Origin: Wuchereria bancrofti | Taxonomy: Eukaryota > Nematoda > Chromadorea > Rhabditida > Onchocercidae | Assembly: GCA_005281725.1 (NCBI GenBank) | Contig: SSBO01000003.1 | Location: 62,085 to 125,792, forward strand | DNA: 63,708 nt | Reading direction: 5' to 3' | Made by a program: the position numbers and the translations under genes | The notes under the pieces: model-generated | What the model was told of the DNA's origin: nothing | What the model saw: only the letters and a program-made list of their open reading frames with translations | Databases searched by the model: none | In this document: in pieces, positions 38,381-52,840 of the stretch | How the letters are laid out: each line of letters opens with the position of its first letter | Numbering within the stretch: position 1 is the first letter of the stretch

Positions 38381-40530
38381 GCACCTGCTCATCATCAGAG
38401 GGTAGGGTAGTGAGGGAGGGAGGATCGTAACATGCTAATATTATTGTATTTCACAAGTACTTAACCATAGACACAACCCTTGTTATGGGGAAAGAGCTTG
38501 TGTGCCGCTGTGAAATTGCAAACTATGCTAGCAATGGCATATACTTCCGGTGGGATTTCTTAAACTAGAAAGATTTCAATTTGAAGGTTTAAATAAGGTG
38601 TGTGAATAGGTAGGATGGCATTATTAATTAGCTTTCGGGTAACCAACCTAGAAGAATTCAGTCAACTCTGACTTTAAAACTGGGCAAATGAAGCTCGTTA
38701 GTATTGTAAAGCTATCCGTTCAAGAAAATTTACGATCCGAGGATTTTACTCTGCCACCCTTCAAGTTTGCTTGGCCTAAGAGATGAACTTTAAAAAAAAA
38801 GGTAGCCTTATCAGGTTTATCTTCACGTTCTATCCGGTTAACTAACTGCGTTTAACCGGTATCTTTTGTTACGATCAAACCAAAACAAAGGAAAAAGCAT
38901 ATAGCTGCAGCCAAAAATGTTTCCAAATTTATTGTTGCAGGTTGGAATATGAAATTATGCTCGTATTGCAAATAATGGTTGTCGCGAATGTCCTTCTATT
39001 CCAATTGTTCATCACTACACGATGACATTGCTGTTCACAGTGAATTCGTCCACATGAAAAGATAACCTCAAAGTATGCTCTTCTGATCAGACAAACCGAA
39101 AACCGAACTTTATCATTCAGGAATTGGTTTCATGACTAGAAAGTAAATCGATTTCAAGCTTATTAATTTTCCAATAGATCATTGGCAATCTCTTTACATC
39201 TTCCATTACATAATAAACAACATTGTTGTCTTTCTAAGTATATACATCCCAACTTATCAAACTAATGATCATACAAAAAATAAATTCCACATCAACCTTC
39301 TCTGTTCCAATCAAAAAATCTCGCTAATAATAAAATCGTAATCATTGGTAGCTTTAATTTCAGAGTAGGAAAGTTTTTTTGAATTTTGAAGTCTGAAAAG
39401 GAAAAAAGAAATACTAGGTAAACATGATGCTAGAAATTGCAATGATCATAAATATCATTTTTCAGTATAAAGAACCAGTCTAATGATAATTTAAATGTAT
39501 CTTTGATCTAAACTGGCAAGATATCATCTAGCACCAAAGAAGAATTCGCAATATTTGTCATACTGAAGTGATGGCTAGCGTAGAATGTCAAATGGACGAC
39601 CACTTTTTGTGATGCTAAGTCAATCTTCACTTTCCCACTTTCAAATCAAGCCTAAAAGAGGTGACATTCCAAGGAAAGCTTAAAAGTCAACAATCTTGAA
39701 ATTATTACAATAAGAGACAACTTCCTTCCAGATAATCTTCAAATCAAACTTGTAAAGAAGGTTGTGTTCTTATATTCATATCTTCTTAAGCATACTACTC
39801 CAAACAATCATGACAGATTTCAGCGAAGAAAATACTGCTTACTCGATATTATATTGACAATAATTTAATTAACCTTTGATCAAAGTTCACATCAAAACTC
39901 TAAACTATCATATCTGAAAACTGCTTTTTTGCGGACAATGCCGCTTTTGTTACAGCACCTACTGCTTTACAGAAGTTGTAAAGCTTTTTTAAACTACAAT
40001 TCAGCTAAAAGAAGGAAGAAGTTCTACAGCAGCTCTCACTACAGGTATATTATCATCATTTTTTAATATTACCTTAGGCGAAATTAAGCTAGTATCAGTC
40101 CACGATTTTACCTATTCAAGAAGCATTATCTTGTCGAGATCGACAAAGAGAATGATGACAGATTAGCAAAGACATTCAGAAAACTCCATAATGGAATTAT
40201 AAACACTTGTTACTTACTTAGGACATTGATACGCTAGAGAGATCACTTCTTCAAAAAGATTAACACTTTACTTAAATTTTGCTAGTATGATGAATTCACC
40301 ACTGTCTACCGCAATAAAAGTTACCAAGAAAAGGTACAAATATTCCATCAGATAATTTTTCAGTCTTGAACATATCGACCATCATCAGTGATCCATTTTA
40401 ACCTCAAATCGAGAAGCTTAGAGATATATTAACCCTAATTCTATTATCATTTTTGAGAATACACATAGGACTTGTCTTGAGATAAACTAAAAAGAATCAT
40501 GCTATGCCAATTCACGAAGACAAATCATAT
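38381..40530 (+). mobile_element. Decayed RTE-type non-LTR retrotransposon fragment
   Basis: Composition is clearly less AT-rich than the flanks, and homopolymer runs nearly vanish. Translation of the plus strand, across many stops and frameshifts, shows the landmarks of an apurinic/apyrimidinic endonuclease in the right order. These are AGWNMK at 38936-38953 (family TWNVR), LYHSGIGFMTRK at about 39108-39143 (GVGF), IVIIGSFNFRVGK at about 39335-39373 (family GDFNARVGK, with the catalytic Asp now Ser) and MDDHFL..VNLHF at about 39592-39631 (SDHxLL). A weak match to the start of the reverse transcriptase (RTCLEIN, family CLEEGxIPxxWK) lies near 40470. The element stops there, so most of the reverse transcriptase is missing. 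It is not functional. About 550 bp before the first landmark may be 5' UTR. Confidence 0.6.
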
Positions 40531-40687
40531 AAATTAATTATATTTTTATTTTTGTTTTCTTTTTTGTCAAAATTATCAAATATATTGAAATGGTCAGTTA
40601 TAACTTCCCTTTAATATATTCTATTTTTCAAATTGCAGTAAACTATTGAAATTCTATTACATTGCAATTCTTATGCATTGATACAGT

Positions 40688-41710
40688 TTATGTTTCGGTA
40701 TTTGTTTCTGAAGTATTGTCATCTACTATTTTCGGCAATAATATATTGAGCTTCGTATACATTCGTGTCAATGGTGGTGTTGCTTTGAATATCATCACTG
40801 TAATTATAATCATAAATGTAGCAACTAATTAAAGAAAAATTATACATAGAAAATTATTAAAAAGACCAAATAAAAGAAATTTGCATCATTAGATGAAAAA
40901 AAAAATTATTGAAATGATAATGATAAAGAATTAGAATAGTTAGTTGAAACTTTACAATTTTAGCTGAACCTTTTTAATTTAAAACTTTGCTAATCAAGAT
41001 ACTTCTTAATTTAATCTTAATTTTACTTACTTGAAATTGCACTTGCTTCGTTTTTATTCTTCGGTTTAAATGCATTCATTGGAACGGTCAAATTCTCGAC
41101 GACCACTTTATGACGACGACCGGCATATTCAGCAGGATCACGAGGCCAATAATCTGAGGTGGGTATTAATATGTACACTTCATCTTCTTCATTTGGTTCC
41201 AAATATCCGTGACATTTAGAAAAACGAGGAAATGAGCGTTCTCGCGTTCGTATACGATATACGATGGGTATTGGATCATTATTTTTTATCTGTATAAAAT
41301 TTTCCAAATTTTTACAAAATTAAAATTATGAAATACCAAAGAAGAAAAATCATAAATTTCAAATAAACTATCATAATGTTATGACTTTTAAATTAGATTT
41401 CAAATTTGAACATTAAAAAAAAAAACACTCCAAATTAAAACGGAAAAAAGTATTTGAAATCATACAAGCACATATCATAGTACTTTTTTTTGGAAACAAA
41501 ATTAAAAATTTGAAAAAATCAATAACAAACACAATTTTTTAAATTGAAATTTTAGAAATAATTTACCTTAAAAGAAGCATATTGAGAGATTCGATAATTA
41601 TCAATAGCTGTAAAAACGATCCATGAAGGAATTAATTGAACTTCAAAATCTGGCGTATCACCTGCTGTTTTACTTCCCAAGCCATTACTATCATCTGATC
41701 TGTCGGACAT
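40688..41710 (-). CDS. Small MSP (major sperm protein) domain protein
   Basis: Three exons, transcript order 41710-41567, 41289-41031, 40797-40688, giving 170 aa. The start ATG opens MSDRSDDSNG, a hydrophilic leader. The MSP/VAP-type immunoglobulin-like fold runs from about residue 20 to 125, with VQLIPSWIVFTAIDNYRI, IKNNDPIPIVYRIRTRE, CHGYLEPNEEDEVYILIPTS and RRHKVVVENLTV. MSP-domain proteins are greatly expanded in nematodes, either as sperm cytoskeletal polymers or as VAP-like and other small non-sperm versions. This one is longer than a classical MSP (about 127 aa) because of the leader and of a C-terminal exon (MMIFKATPPLTRMYTKLNIL) with no transmembrane segment. Its specific role is unknown. 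Confidence 0.85.
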
Positions 41711-43782
41711 TTCAAATTATCAAATTTAATAACTCTTAGAAAAATTTTACTAATCAAAAATAATACAGTCGTTGTTTGATTGCTTGCTTAATTGCTTGAT
41801 TAATTGACTGAATCACTTAGTTACAGTCATAATAAAAATTAATCAAAATGATTAACTGTTTGAAATTTTCTTCTCTTTAAAATATAATTTGAATAAATTA
41901 ACCGATTGAGATTTATAGAAAGAAATAGAAATAGTTGAAATTTCTCAAATATATAATAAATTTGCATAACTAAACTACACACAATCATTAGTTGAGCAGT
42001 TTATTTAATAGATAAATGGCATAGAAAATAGCACAGAAATGAGAGAGAGCAGGAAAGAAATGAAGAAATTTCATGTATTTGTTAAATTTGAATACGAAAT
42101 TTTATAAAATTTTTATGTAAAAATTATTACTCTTGAAGGAATTTTTTAAATTTGACGTGTTATTAATGAATTTTTTTTTTCGCCGAATTTGACATCCAGA
42201 ATTTACAGAATCAGGAAAAGGAATCCGGAAAATCGCTTTCAACAAAAATATATGAGGACGAGTCGCATTATTGTGCACAATGAGATCCATCATTCTATCA
42301 GTAGCAAATGTGGCTTTGGTTTGGAGGTAATTAATAATGTGGTTTACATTTCAGGTAATTAATATGATTTACATTTCAGGTGATTAATTATGTGATTTGG
42401 ATTTCAGGTAATTAATAATGTAATTTGGATTTCAGGTAATCAATAATATAATTTAGATTTCAGGCAATCAATAAAAGTATTATTGATTATTCGTTTAAGA
42501 TGATATGATATGATGTGATGTGATTAATTGAGAAATATCAATTGGAAATAAATTTGAGGTACAATTATTTCATTACTATTATTTATTATTACTATTATTA
42601 TTACTGTGAATTTTTTCTAGTTAGTATCGAATATGTTTTATTGGTTATGTTTTACTGGTTATTATTATAGTAATTTAGATAGCTATTAAACTGGTAAAAA
42701 AGAAAAGGAAACGTTTACGAAATTAATTGAAACAAATACGTTTCGTTACATCAACGTCCTGCTGCTTTCAACCAATCGAATTCAGCTGCTATTTGGACAG
42801 TTAGCAGCAAAAATTACTGTTACAAATAGCTGTAAGTTAATTTATTACTTTATGATAATCACTTTTTCCAATGAATTTTCTGCTTGTTTTTCAGTTCAAT
42901 TCTGTTTTAGCAGATGAGATATTATGTAAATAAGGTAGGTAAGGTAGTGATTTTGTCATCATCAAAATGCTTTGTCATCAAAATACAGATGACTAAATTC
43001 AGTCATGATTAAATTTTATTTTTTTGTGATTTTTATAGTTTTATTTGCAATTTTTTCCTACCTTTAAATGATAGTTGTAATACATTGCCCGTTACTTGAA
43101 ATGTCGGATGACATAATTTTAATTAAACAGTTTATCACCAGTCACTAATCTATTAGTGATTGATACGATGGTTGCTTAGACAAATATACCATGTGGGCTA
43201 TTGATGAGATGCTTAATTATCTGCTTAAGCCATCCGCCAATTAGGCCATTAATTACTGAAATTATAATTGCATAATTCTTTGTAGGCTGCATGAAATTAA
43301 GCAGTGGAAATATGACTATGGTTGATGGAACCGAAACAGTTAGTTCTGTGATCGATAGTGGTTCGTTTGCCCTTCTACATTACTGAAATCTGAAACACAT
43401 TTGTGCATATTTTTTTTATTTCTCATGATATACATTTTATGAGCAAGAGATAACGGACTTGTTTTGATAAAACATATTTTTGCATTACACTTTTCAACTG
43501 TATAATGAAAAATAACCATGTAAATATGATGTAAATGAAACATGACAATGGCCAAAATAAATACAATGAAATAAATCCGGAATGCTAATTGATTTTGTAG
43601 GAGAACTTTGGAAATAAGATTAGGAAAGGATGGCATATTGTTACGATGTTTTCATGTTACGATTTTATAGTTACTGTTTTGCTAGAGAAGTCTCTTCGCT
43701 TTAATTAATTAACGTCGGTTCAAATTGTCAACATAAATTTATATTGGTGACTTAAAGAAAATCAACTTAAAGAAAAACTATA
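41711..43782. other. Divergent intergenic region, MSP-domain gene / CysRS
   Basis: 2.1 kb. It contains a 28-bp tandem repeat (42327-42463) and a few short open frames (minus 42102-42293; minus 43340-43636, 98 codons with one hydrophobic stretch) that I could not support as genes. Promoters of both flanking genes must lie here. Confidence 0.55.
42327..42463 (+). repeat. 28-bp tandem repeat, 5 copies, each GT...TTTCAG
   Basis: Units at 42327-42354, 42355-42379, 42380-42407, 42408-42435 and 42436-42463 have the consensus GTAATTAATAATRTGATTTR followed by GATTTCAG. Every unit boundary is TTTCAG followed by GTAAT, GTGAT or, at the last one, GCAAT. Confidence 0.9.
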
Positions 43783-46700
43783 ATGCTTGTAGGAAGACGT
43801 CCACAAAAAGCATGGAATCCTCCGGCAGCAGAGACACCTCCTCAGCTTTATTTGTACAATAGCTTTACACGGAAAAAGGAACTTTTTGTGCCACTGAATC
43901 CTAAACAGGTAGTAAAAAAAAGAATCCAGTTGCTATTTCCATGATTTTTTTTTCGTTTCTATTTTTTTGGATTTTATTGAAATGCTGAAGTTAAGGTGAA
44001 ATGGTACATTTGTGGACCAACAGTTTATGATTCTTCACATATTGGACATGCTCGAGCCTATCTTTCTTTTGACATTCTGCGGCGTGTTTTGCAAGATTAT
44101 TTTGGTTATGATATACAGTATATAATGAATATAACCGATATTGATGACAAAATTATTAAGAGGTAATTTTTTTTTTTTTTTGAAAGGATATTTCTTGTGA
44201 TTTGGTGAATCTCATATGCGAAGTACATAAGATTGATTAAGTGAAGTGCGATTTCAGGGCTCGTCAGCTTTATCTGTTAGAAAATTATACTTCTGGAGAA
44301 TTTGGTGAACTTTCTATAACAAAGGTCATCAAGGATACTCTGTCAGCATTGGATAAATTCAAGAATAAATGTATAGATGAAACTGATCCAGATAAAAAGA
44401 ATATGTTAGCTGATATGGTAAATTGCAGATTACGATAAAATTATTGGATTGATTAAGCTATTATATATTGAGTGAAAAACCAAAAATTAAATTTGTTTAC
44501 ATCGTGTGAAAAACGAATTAAGATAGTTTAATTAATTTAATTACACAGTTTAATAATTGTTTATCCATCAAGTGGTCACAGTCTCCAGAAATAGCTGAGT
44601 AAAGCAATGTCCTTAAAAATTAGTGCAACTTTACAGTGTGCAGGTGTGAATGTTGCGGTGAAAAAGCTAGAGTGTTCGTTGTTGCAATCAGAACAGCAAG
44701 AAACAGAGAAGTCAAAGAATGAATTGTTGCATGCTGCAAAAGATGTTCTATCTGATTGGTTGGATTCACTTTACAAACACACTGTGAATGACTTAGCTGT
44801 TTTTGATCGTCTTGCTAAGAAGTTAGTATTTTTATTTCTTTATTTCTATTTTTTGCTGTGCTAAAGAAATATTTCTCAAAAAAGAAAAAAAAAGGATAAT
44901 TAGTCTAATTTAGATATGAAAATGAGTTTCTCTGCGATATGGCTTCCTTGAATGTGCTACCACCGACTGTTTTAACACGTGTTTCGGAATACATTCCTGA
45001 AATTATTGCATACGTAGAAAAAATAATAGATAATGGTTATGGTTACGTCACCAAAGATGGTTCGGTTCGTTTTTATATTGGAATACTTTTTTCAGTAATT
45101 GACTTGTTCTTTTATTTATTCATTATTTGTTTTCTCATCGTTTCTCTTTCTCTTTTTTTTCTCTCTCTCTCTCTTCCCTCTTCCTCTCCCGCTATCTGAC
45201 AAAAATTTTCTTTTACCTTTCTTTTTAAATTTATTTTTATAAAATTTCAGGTTTATTTCGACACAGTGAAATTCGATAACAGTGAGAAGCATAGTTATTG
45301 CAAATTGGTACCAGAAGCATTTGCTGATAATGAACAACTGATGAAAAATATGCGGGAAAGTGAGGGAGATTTGAGTATGGGCAATTTGGAAGTCCGTATT
45401 AATGATTTATAATTTTAGCATATATTCTGTAAAACCTATAAAGCATGATGATGAATTATTTCACTTTTCAGAATAAAAGGAATGTGACTGATTTTGCATT
45501 GTGGAAAGCTTCGAAAGACGGTGAACCTTACTGGAATAGTCCTTGGGGAAAAGGTAACAATTTGAAGGTTTTAATGCATTCATTAACATATAATTATGTT
45601 TTGTTTTAGGTCGGCCTGGTTGGCATATCGAATGCTCAGCAATGAGTTCGAAAATCTGTGGCACTTCTTTAGATATTCATGCTGGTGGTTTTGATTTGAA
45701 ATTTCCACATCATGATAACGAAATAGCACAGGTAATTGAGAATTAATCGTGTTTTACAAGGTTTTTATTTTTGATTTTATTCCATTTGTTTTGAAATTTT
45801 TATTGGTCGTTATCCTATGATCATTTCATGATCGGATTATTTTTTTTCTCGACATCTAGAGAATTTACAAGCAGTTGAAAAGTTTTTTCACTGAGAGATT
45901 TTAAAGTGATTTGGATTTTTCAATCTTATGAAAACAAATGGAAGTTACAAAGTTACAGTAACTTAGATTATGGACCATTGATAATTCAAGTCTACGTCAT
46001 CATATTTTTCAGGTCGAAGCTTATTATGATATTGAGAACTGGGTCAACTACTTTTTGCACTGTGGTTCACTTCGAATTGCTGGTTTAAAAATGTCCAAAA
46101 GCCTTAAAAATTTTATAACAATTCGCGAAGCACTGAAACATTATTCTGCTCGACAGTTAAGGATATTATTCTTAATGCATAATTGGAATGATGTTCTTGA
46201 TTACAGGTCAGATTGATTTTAAGATTTTGTGTAGTCAGCCAATCTTGCTAAATTTGAGTCTTTTTATTCGTTTATTTCTTCATAAATTCGAGTGATTTTA
46301 GTGCTGCTTCAATGGAAAGAGCTTTACAGTTCGAAAAAATCAGTAACGAATTTTTCTTACTTGTTAAGGATTATTTGCGAAAATATTATAAGTCGAACAA
46401 TAGTGAGGTGAGTGTCGTTAATTTGCATGTTTACGAGAAAAAAAGAGGAAAGTGTTCGAAATGTTGAGAAACGTCATCTGTAGTTTTTTTAAATTCAATT
46501 TCTTTTAGAGTTATCAAAAATATAATGACGAGGAATTACTCTTGGTCAATAATTTCTGCAAAATCAAAACTGAGATAAACGTTGCACTGTGTGATTCGGT
46601 CGATACACGAACAGTTGTTGAAAAGTTGAGAGAATTGATTGCTATAGGAAATGCTTACTTCATTGAAATGGTTAATATTTTGTTGGTTGCGCATTTGGAA

Positions 46701-48285
46701 TATTTTATATATCACTTCTCCATTCGTTTTAAGCTTAAGTGAAGTATCATTGATCACAAAATATTAAATAGTATTTATAAGAGTACTGTTTGTCAAATCT
46801 AAGATCGATTATATTAATATAAGGCAAATTTTATGCAAGAAATGAAGGATATTTATGAAGGATGTAATGAAGGATATTTAATTGCAAAATATTTAAGTGA
46901 TCAGTTTATCAACGAAAACTTGAACTTTATATTTTTTATTTGTCAAAATTTTGTTTCAGTCTTCCCATTTTTAGGAGAAAAAAGAGGATAGCGTTCCAAA
47001 TTGCTTGTTGTTACGAAATATTGCATTATACATGACATCGTTGCTCAAAATATTCGGAGTCATACCCCAAAATGTTGATATTGGTTTTCCAATAGAACAT
47101 AAGTTTGTTTCATTCGTTTTTCTTCTTTATATCGGCTTATAGTTTTCGTTTTTTAAATTATCATCTAATCTTATTCTTGTCCATTTTCATGGAATTTCAT
47201 TCTTTTTTCTATTCAGTGGAATGTCAAATCATGATATTTCCATAACATCCAAAGAAGAGATGCTTATGCCATATCTAACAGCGCTTGTTGATTTCCGTGA
47301 AAATGTTCGAAAGGTGGCTCGTGAACAAAAAATCATTGAAATTCTGGAAGTAGGCTTTGAATTTTTATTTGTTTGACTAGGAAAATTCATGACTTGAAAT
47401 TGCAAAGAAGTTCGTTTTGTTACTTGTTTATGCTTTACTAAAATTATGGTGAAATATCGTTTTTGTCATAGGAATGCGATAAGTTACGAGATGAAGTTCT
47501 ACCGGAATTGGGTGTACGACTTGAGGATCGAAATGAACAGACATGTGTCAAATTTGTTGACAAAGAAACTCTGTTGCGAGAGCAAGAGCAAAAGAAGGCT
47601 ATTGAAGCTGCAAAAGAAGAGGTTACTACAAAGTATTTCGATACTGTAGAGTGTATAAACAACTTTAATTTTTAACTCTACATTGGAATTTATTTCGATT
47701 TGTTTTTTTTTATGTTTGAAATTTTGAAATTTATTTGAGCACTTAACATGTTAAATTATTTCCGTATGCTATACTTTCAGGAAAAATATCGGAAACAATG
47801 CGAAAAAGCAGAAAAAGAAGCATCAAAGCGTATACCACCTTGGGAAATGTTTAAGCAAGGTAAAGAGGCTGGAAAATTTTTGAAATACGATGATAAGGGA
47901 ATACCGACACATCTTACTAATGGTGAAGAAATTTCGAAGAAGCAACGAAAGAAGCTGGAGAAATTATACGAGATGCAGAAGAAGAATTATGAACAGGTTT
48001 GTTTCTTTATGAGTTTCATGAAATAGACAAAAATGCATCTGTTCATTCTCGACACGCACTTCCCTTATTTTCACTCGAATCTTCGCCGTTGTCTTGACAA
48101 CAGTTACTTATTTTATTCGATAACATTGACCGCTTATTTAGTTGATTATTTGGTTTGATTTTCGATTTAGATTTTGCCTAGTAGTTTTTTTGGAGTTAAA
48201 GCACAGAAGAAGAGTTTATTTATTTAATTATTAATTTCAGGTTGCTCATGAATTAGTTTCAAATGAGATGGCTACGTCAGAATAA
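43783..48285 (+). CDS. cars-1: Cysteinyl-tRNA synthetase, cytosolic
   Basis: Sixteen exons: 43783-43908, 43996-44162, 44258-44417, 44637-44821, 44914-45064, 45251-45391, 45472-45553, 45610-45731, 46013-46206, 46302-46407, 46509-46670, 46975-47102, 47217-47349, 47472-47621, 47781-47996, 48241-48285. They give 755 aa (human about 748). It charges tRNA-Cys with cysteine using ATP. The class I signatures are intact: HIGH at H57-I-G-H60 in [20 protein letters not shown] and KMSKS at 404-408. The zinc site is complete: C48, C346 in WHIECSAM, and H371 and E375 in [11 protein letters not shown]. The eukaryote-specific insertion between HIGH and the zinc Cys and the Lys-rich C-terminal extension ([30 protein letters not shown]) are present. 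No mitochondrial targeting peptide is visible, as expected for the cytosolic enzyme. Confidence 0.97.
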
Positions 48286-48488
48286 CATCGACATAAAATT
48301 TTGTAAGATGTAATTGTTTATTGTGAAAAATTTTCCTGTTTTATTCAAAGAACTTTTGGAGTTTTTATGCTTCGAATTTATAGTTCGAAGTAGTGGATGT
48401 TTATCTTGAATTTTTGGGAGTTTCATATGAGATTGAATAAGTTAAGATGCAGAGAAATGTAAAAGTGTAAGTTGAAGGTGCAATTTGG

Positions 48489-48494
48489 AATAAA
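48489..48494 (+). promoter_or_regulatory. Candidate poly(A) signal of CysRS (proximal)
   Basis: AATAAA 204 nt after the stop codon. A distal AATAAA at 48623-48628 could give a longer 3' UTR. Confidence 0.5.
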
Positions 48495-48622
48495 AAGTTT
48501 TATTCTAATTTTATGTTAACATAATTTTTAGGGATAACTATTGTTTTCTTTTGTTTTAGCTATTTATTTCTATACGGTTGATGAACTTTGTTTTGTTGTA
48601 TTTATTTTCTTGGGTTATGAAA

Positions 48623-48628
48623 AATAAA
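48623..48628 (+). promoter_or_regulatory. Candidate poly(A) signal of CysRS (distal)
   Basis: Second AATAAA, 338 nt after the stop codon. Confidence 0.45.
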
Positions 48629-50169
48629 GTTTTTGAATGAAGAAGTTGGTTCGTAATTATTAAGTGGTTTTGCATAACTACGCTCAAGTCTTCCTGAACG
48701 TAAGCAGTTCTTTTTAAATTCTTTTTTTTATTTTATTTATTTTTGATAAATGTGTATTAGTCTCTCATAAGAAATGCTTAATCACATAGAGAAAGATAAT
48801 TAGTGAATGAATTCAAGTTTATGAATGAAGGAATTAGTTCAACTTCATGTTCTGTTTAGAATTAGTTAATCATTTCTACGCGATTATTTTTTTTAAATCT
48901 TTGCTAAGAATAGAAAAATTATACTACTGGGCTAGGTTATGCTACCAAACCAAACTGTGTTTTACTTAAATCATGATGAACGATTATTACTGGTATGATA
49001 ACAGTCTAGATTTGATAATTCATAGTAATATATATTTTGCAATATAATAATCTCATTTGATGATTCATTTTCAGAAAATTTGCGAAAATACTGGTAAGTT
49101 GAAATATTTAAGACTATGAATTAAAGTAAATTACTGAAGGAGCAATTATGTTTCACTTTAGTATTGTTTTTTTTTTTTTTTTCATATAAATGCGCGCATG
49201 TTTACTATGATTCATTTGTGTATATTTTTCCCTGAAAACTTAAACAAATTGTTGAAATATTCGGAAATTAATTTTTTTTTTGCGATAAGTATGCCGAAAA
49301 GTCTAATTTAAACCTGCTCACCTGGAATATCTCTCGTAGGCTATCTTCAGAAAAATTTGCAAATGCATGTATTGTTTATGGATGTATTTTATTTGCTTAT
49401 GTGTGCATTTATATTTTATATGTATATTTCTGTTTTAGAGGTTAGTCATAATGTATTTGAATCGAAAAATATTATGTGGTAGTAAATTTTTCATATTAAT
49501 TTTTTTAATAGATTGTTTGCTTAGTGTGTAATTTGCAATCATTAAATTTTTACCATTTTTCATAGCAAATTTGAATAAGGCTTTTTTAGTTTCTTTTGTG
49601 AAATTTTTGATTTTATTTTATTTTTATTCTGGTTAGTAGTATTGTGTTGTGGGATTTTGCTAGTTTTCTTCAATAGCTGCTATTACTACTTCTTTCAAGA
49701 AATTTTCAAATTTCAAGATTGTTGCTCGTATTTTTGTGTGATTTTTAAAATTATCCTTTTTTTTCTCTCAATTTTTGCAAAACGAAACGACTGTTGTGAT
49801 TGATAAATCAGTAATTTTTTTTTTCTTTTTCTGGACAAACCTTATATTTTAAAGTGAATTGATTTATTTCCAATAGCTGTGTGATATTTGTACTTGTAGT
49901 TTTTCGATTTTTGTCGTGAAAATTGAAATCATTTCCATCCCAACTTTCTAATAATTGTTTCAACTGACGTTTAAAACTGGTTACAATTGACAGCTGACAT
50001 TTTAAAATATTGAAAAGAAAAAGAAAAGAAAAGTATAGGATTCTTTTATTGCATGACAGTCTATCCATTTTCGTTTATTTCATTGATGTTTTTTTATGAA
50101 TTTTCGATTCTTATTTTTCACATATAATTTGCGACTTTCCAGCGACCTGTACACTCGAATGGGTTTAAT

Positions 50170-50183
50170 ACAGTATTTTTAGA
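50170..50183 (+). promoter_or_regulatory. Probable trans-splice acceptor of TPI
   Basis: TACAG at 50169-50173 and TATTTTTAG ending at 50182 lie just upstream of the ATG at 50190. The second leaves a 7-nt leader, typical of SL addition. Confidence 0.5.
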
Positions 50184-50189
50184 TTTACA

Positions 50190-52031
<1,842 letters not shown>

Positions 52032-52240
52032 TTTAGTAGCCACATGAATGTTCACAACGCTTGACAGCATTTATCATCTATCTTTCTTGAATGTTTAATA
52101 ATAATTGTAGAATTTGTTTTATATAAGTAATGGTTTCCATAATTTATTTGTAATTTAATTTATAGTATAATAATCCTGGCAGCTAAAAACATATTTTCGA
52201 TTTTTTCATTTATTAATATAATTGTAGTAATATTTGATTA

Positions 52241-52246
52241 AATAAA
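52241..52246 (+). promoter_or_regulatory. Candidate poly(A) signal of TPI
   Basis: AATAAA 209 nt after the TPI stop codon, followed by a T-rich stretch. Confidence 0.5.
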
Positions 52247-52821
52247 GGATTTTTTTCACTATCAACTGTTATTGCTGCATCCATTATGTCTCAATCATTT
52301 GAATAGAGATTAAACTTACTTTCAAAAATTCGTTTTTGTTTACTTATCTAAAAAAATTAGTAACATCTAAATAATACAGTCATAGCATAAGCTTAAATTT
52401 GGTGTTTAACTCGTTTGAGTATGTTTTTTCAACCTTATTTATGCATCTAGATCATTCTGGAAGTAAACATTATATTTCGGTAGAAAAAAAAAGCGAAAAC
52501 GTACAATGCCTTATATTTACGGTTAAATCGTATACATTTGAAATTTCAACTTATCATTCAGGATTTAATTTAAGAGTTCATTTTATTTTAATTGTTGTTT
52601 TGCCGTTGTCAGTGTAAGAGATGGGATGTATTGAATAATCTTTTGTAACATTTGTACGTTTTATTACTTACATAAGGTTTATTATTCTCATATATTGCTC
52701 TCACAGTGAAAAGCTAAACATAAGAGTAAAATTAATTAGTTCAAGAAGAGAAAAAAAAGTTATAAATAATTCGTAAACATAAATTTAATGTTGCTAATAT
52801 GGTAATAGTTTATGAGTAAAT

Positions 52822-52832
52822 GGATTTCCAGG
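52822..52832 (+). promoter_or_regulatory. Probable trans-splice acceptor of CWC27
   Basis: GGATTTCCAG ends at 52831, leaving a 9-nt leader before the ATG at 52841. Confidence 0.55.
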
Positions 52833-52840
52833 TGAATCTA

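Larger units (their letters stand above)
48286..50189. other. Intergenic, CysRS to TPI
   Basis: 1.9 kb of AT-rich sequence between two co-oriented genes. The first 350 bp are CysRS 3' UTR with two AATAAA signals. No coding content was seen in the rest. Confidence 0.6.
52032..52840. other. Intergenic, TPI to CWC27
   Basis: 0.8 kb between co-oriented genes. It holds the TPI 3' UTR and poly(A) signal and a 72-codon open frame (52399-52617) without recognisable features. The spacing is wide for a classical nematode operon. Confidence 0.6.

Noticed and set aside
42102..42293. 63-codon minus-strand frame next to the 28-bp repeat
   Set aside because: No recognisable protein and poly-Lys/Asn at the end. 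Kept only as unassigned.
43340..43636. 98-codon minus-strand frame with a hydrophobic stretch
   Set aside because: It could encode one transmembrane helix (YFIVFILAIVMF), but there is no homologue that I recognise and no conserved signal. AT-rich DNA readily gives such frames.
52399..52617. 72-codon frame between TPI and CWC27
   Set aside because: No domain, no leader acceptor close to the start, and it falls in spacer downstream of the TPI poly(A) signal.
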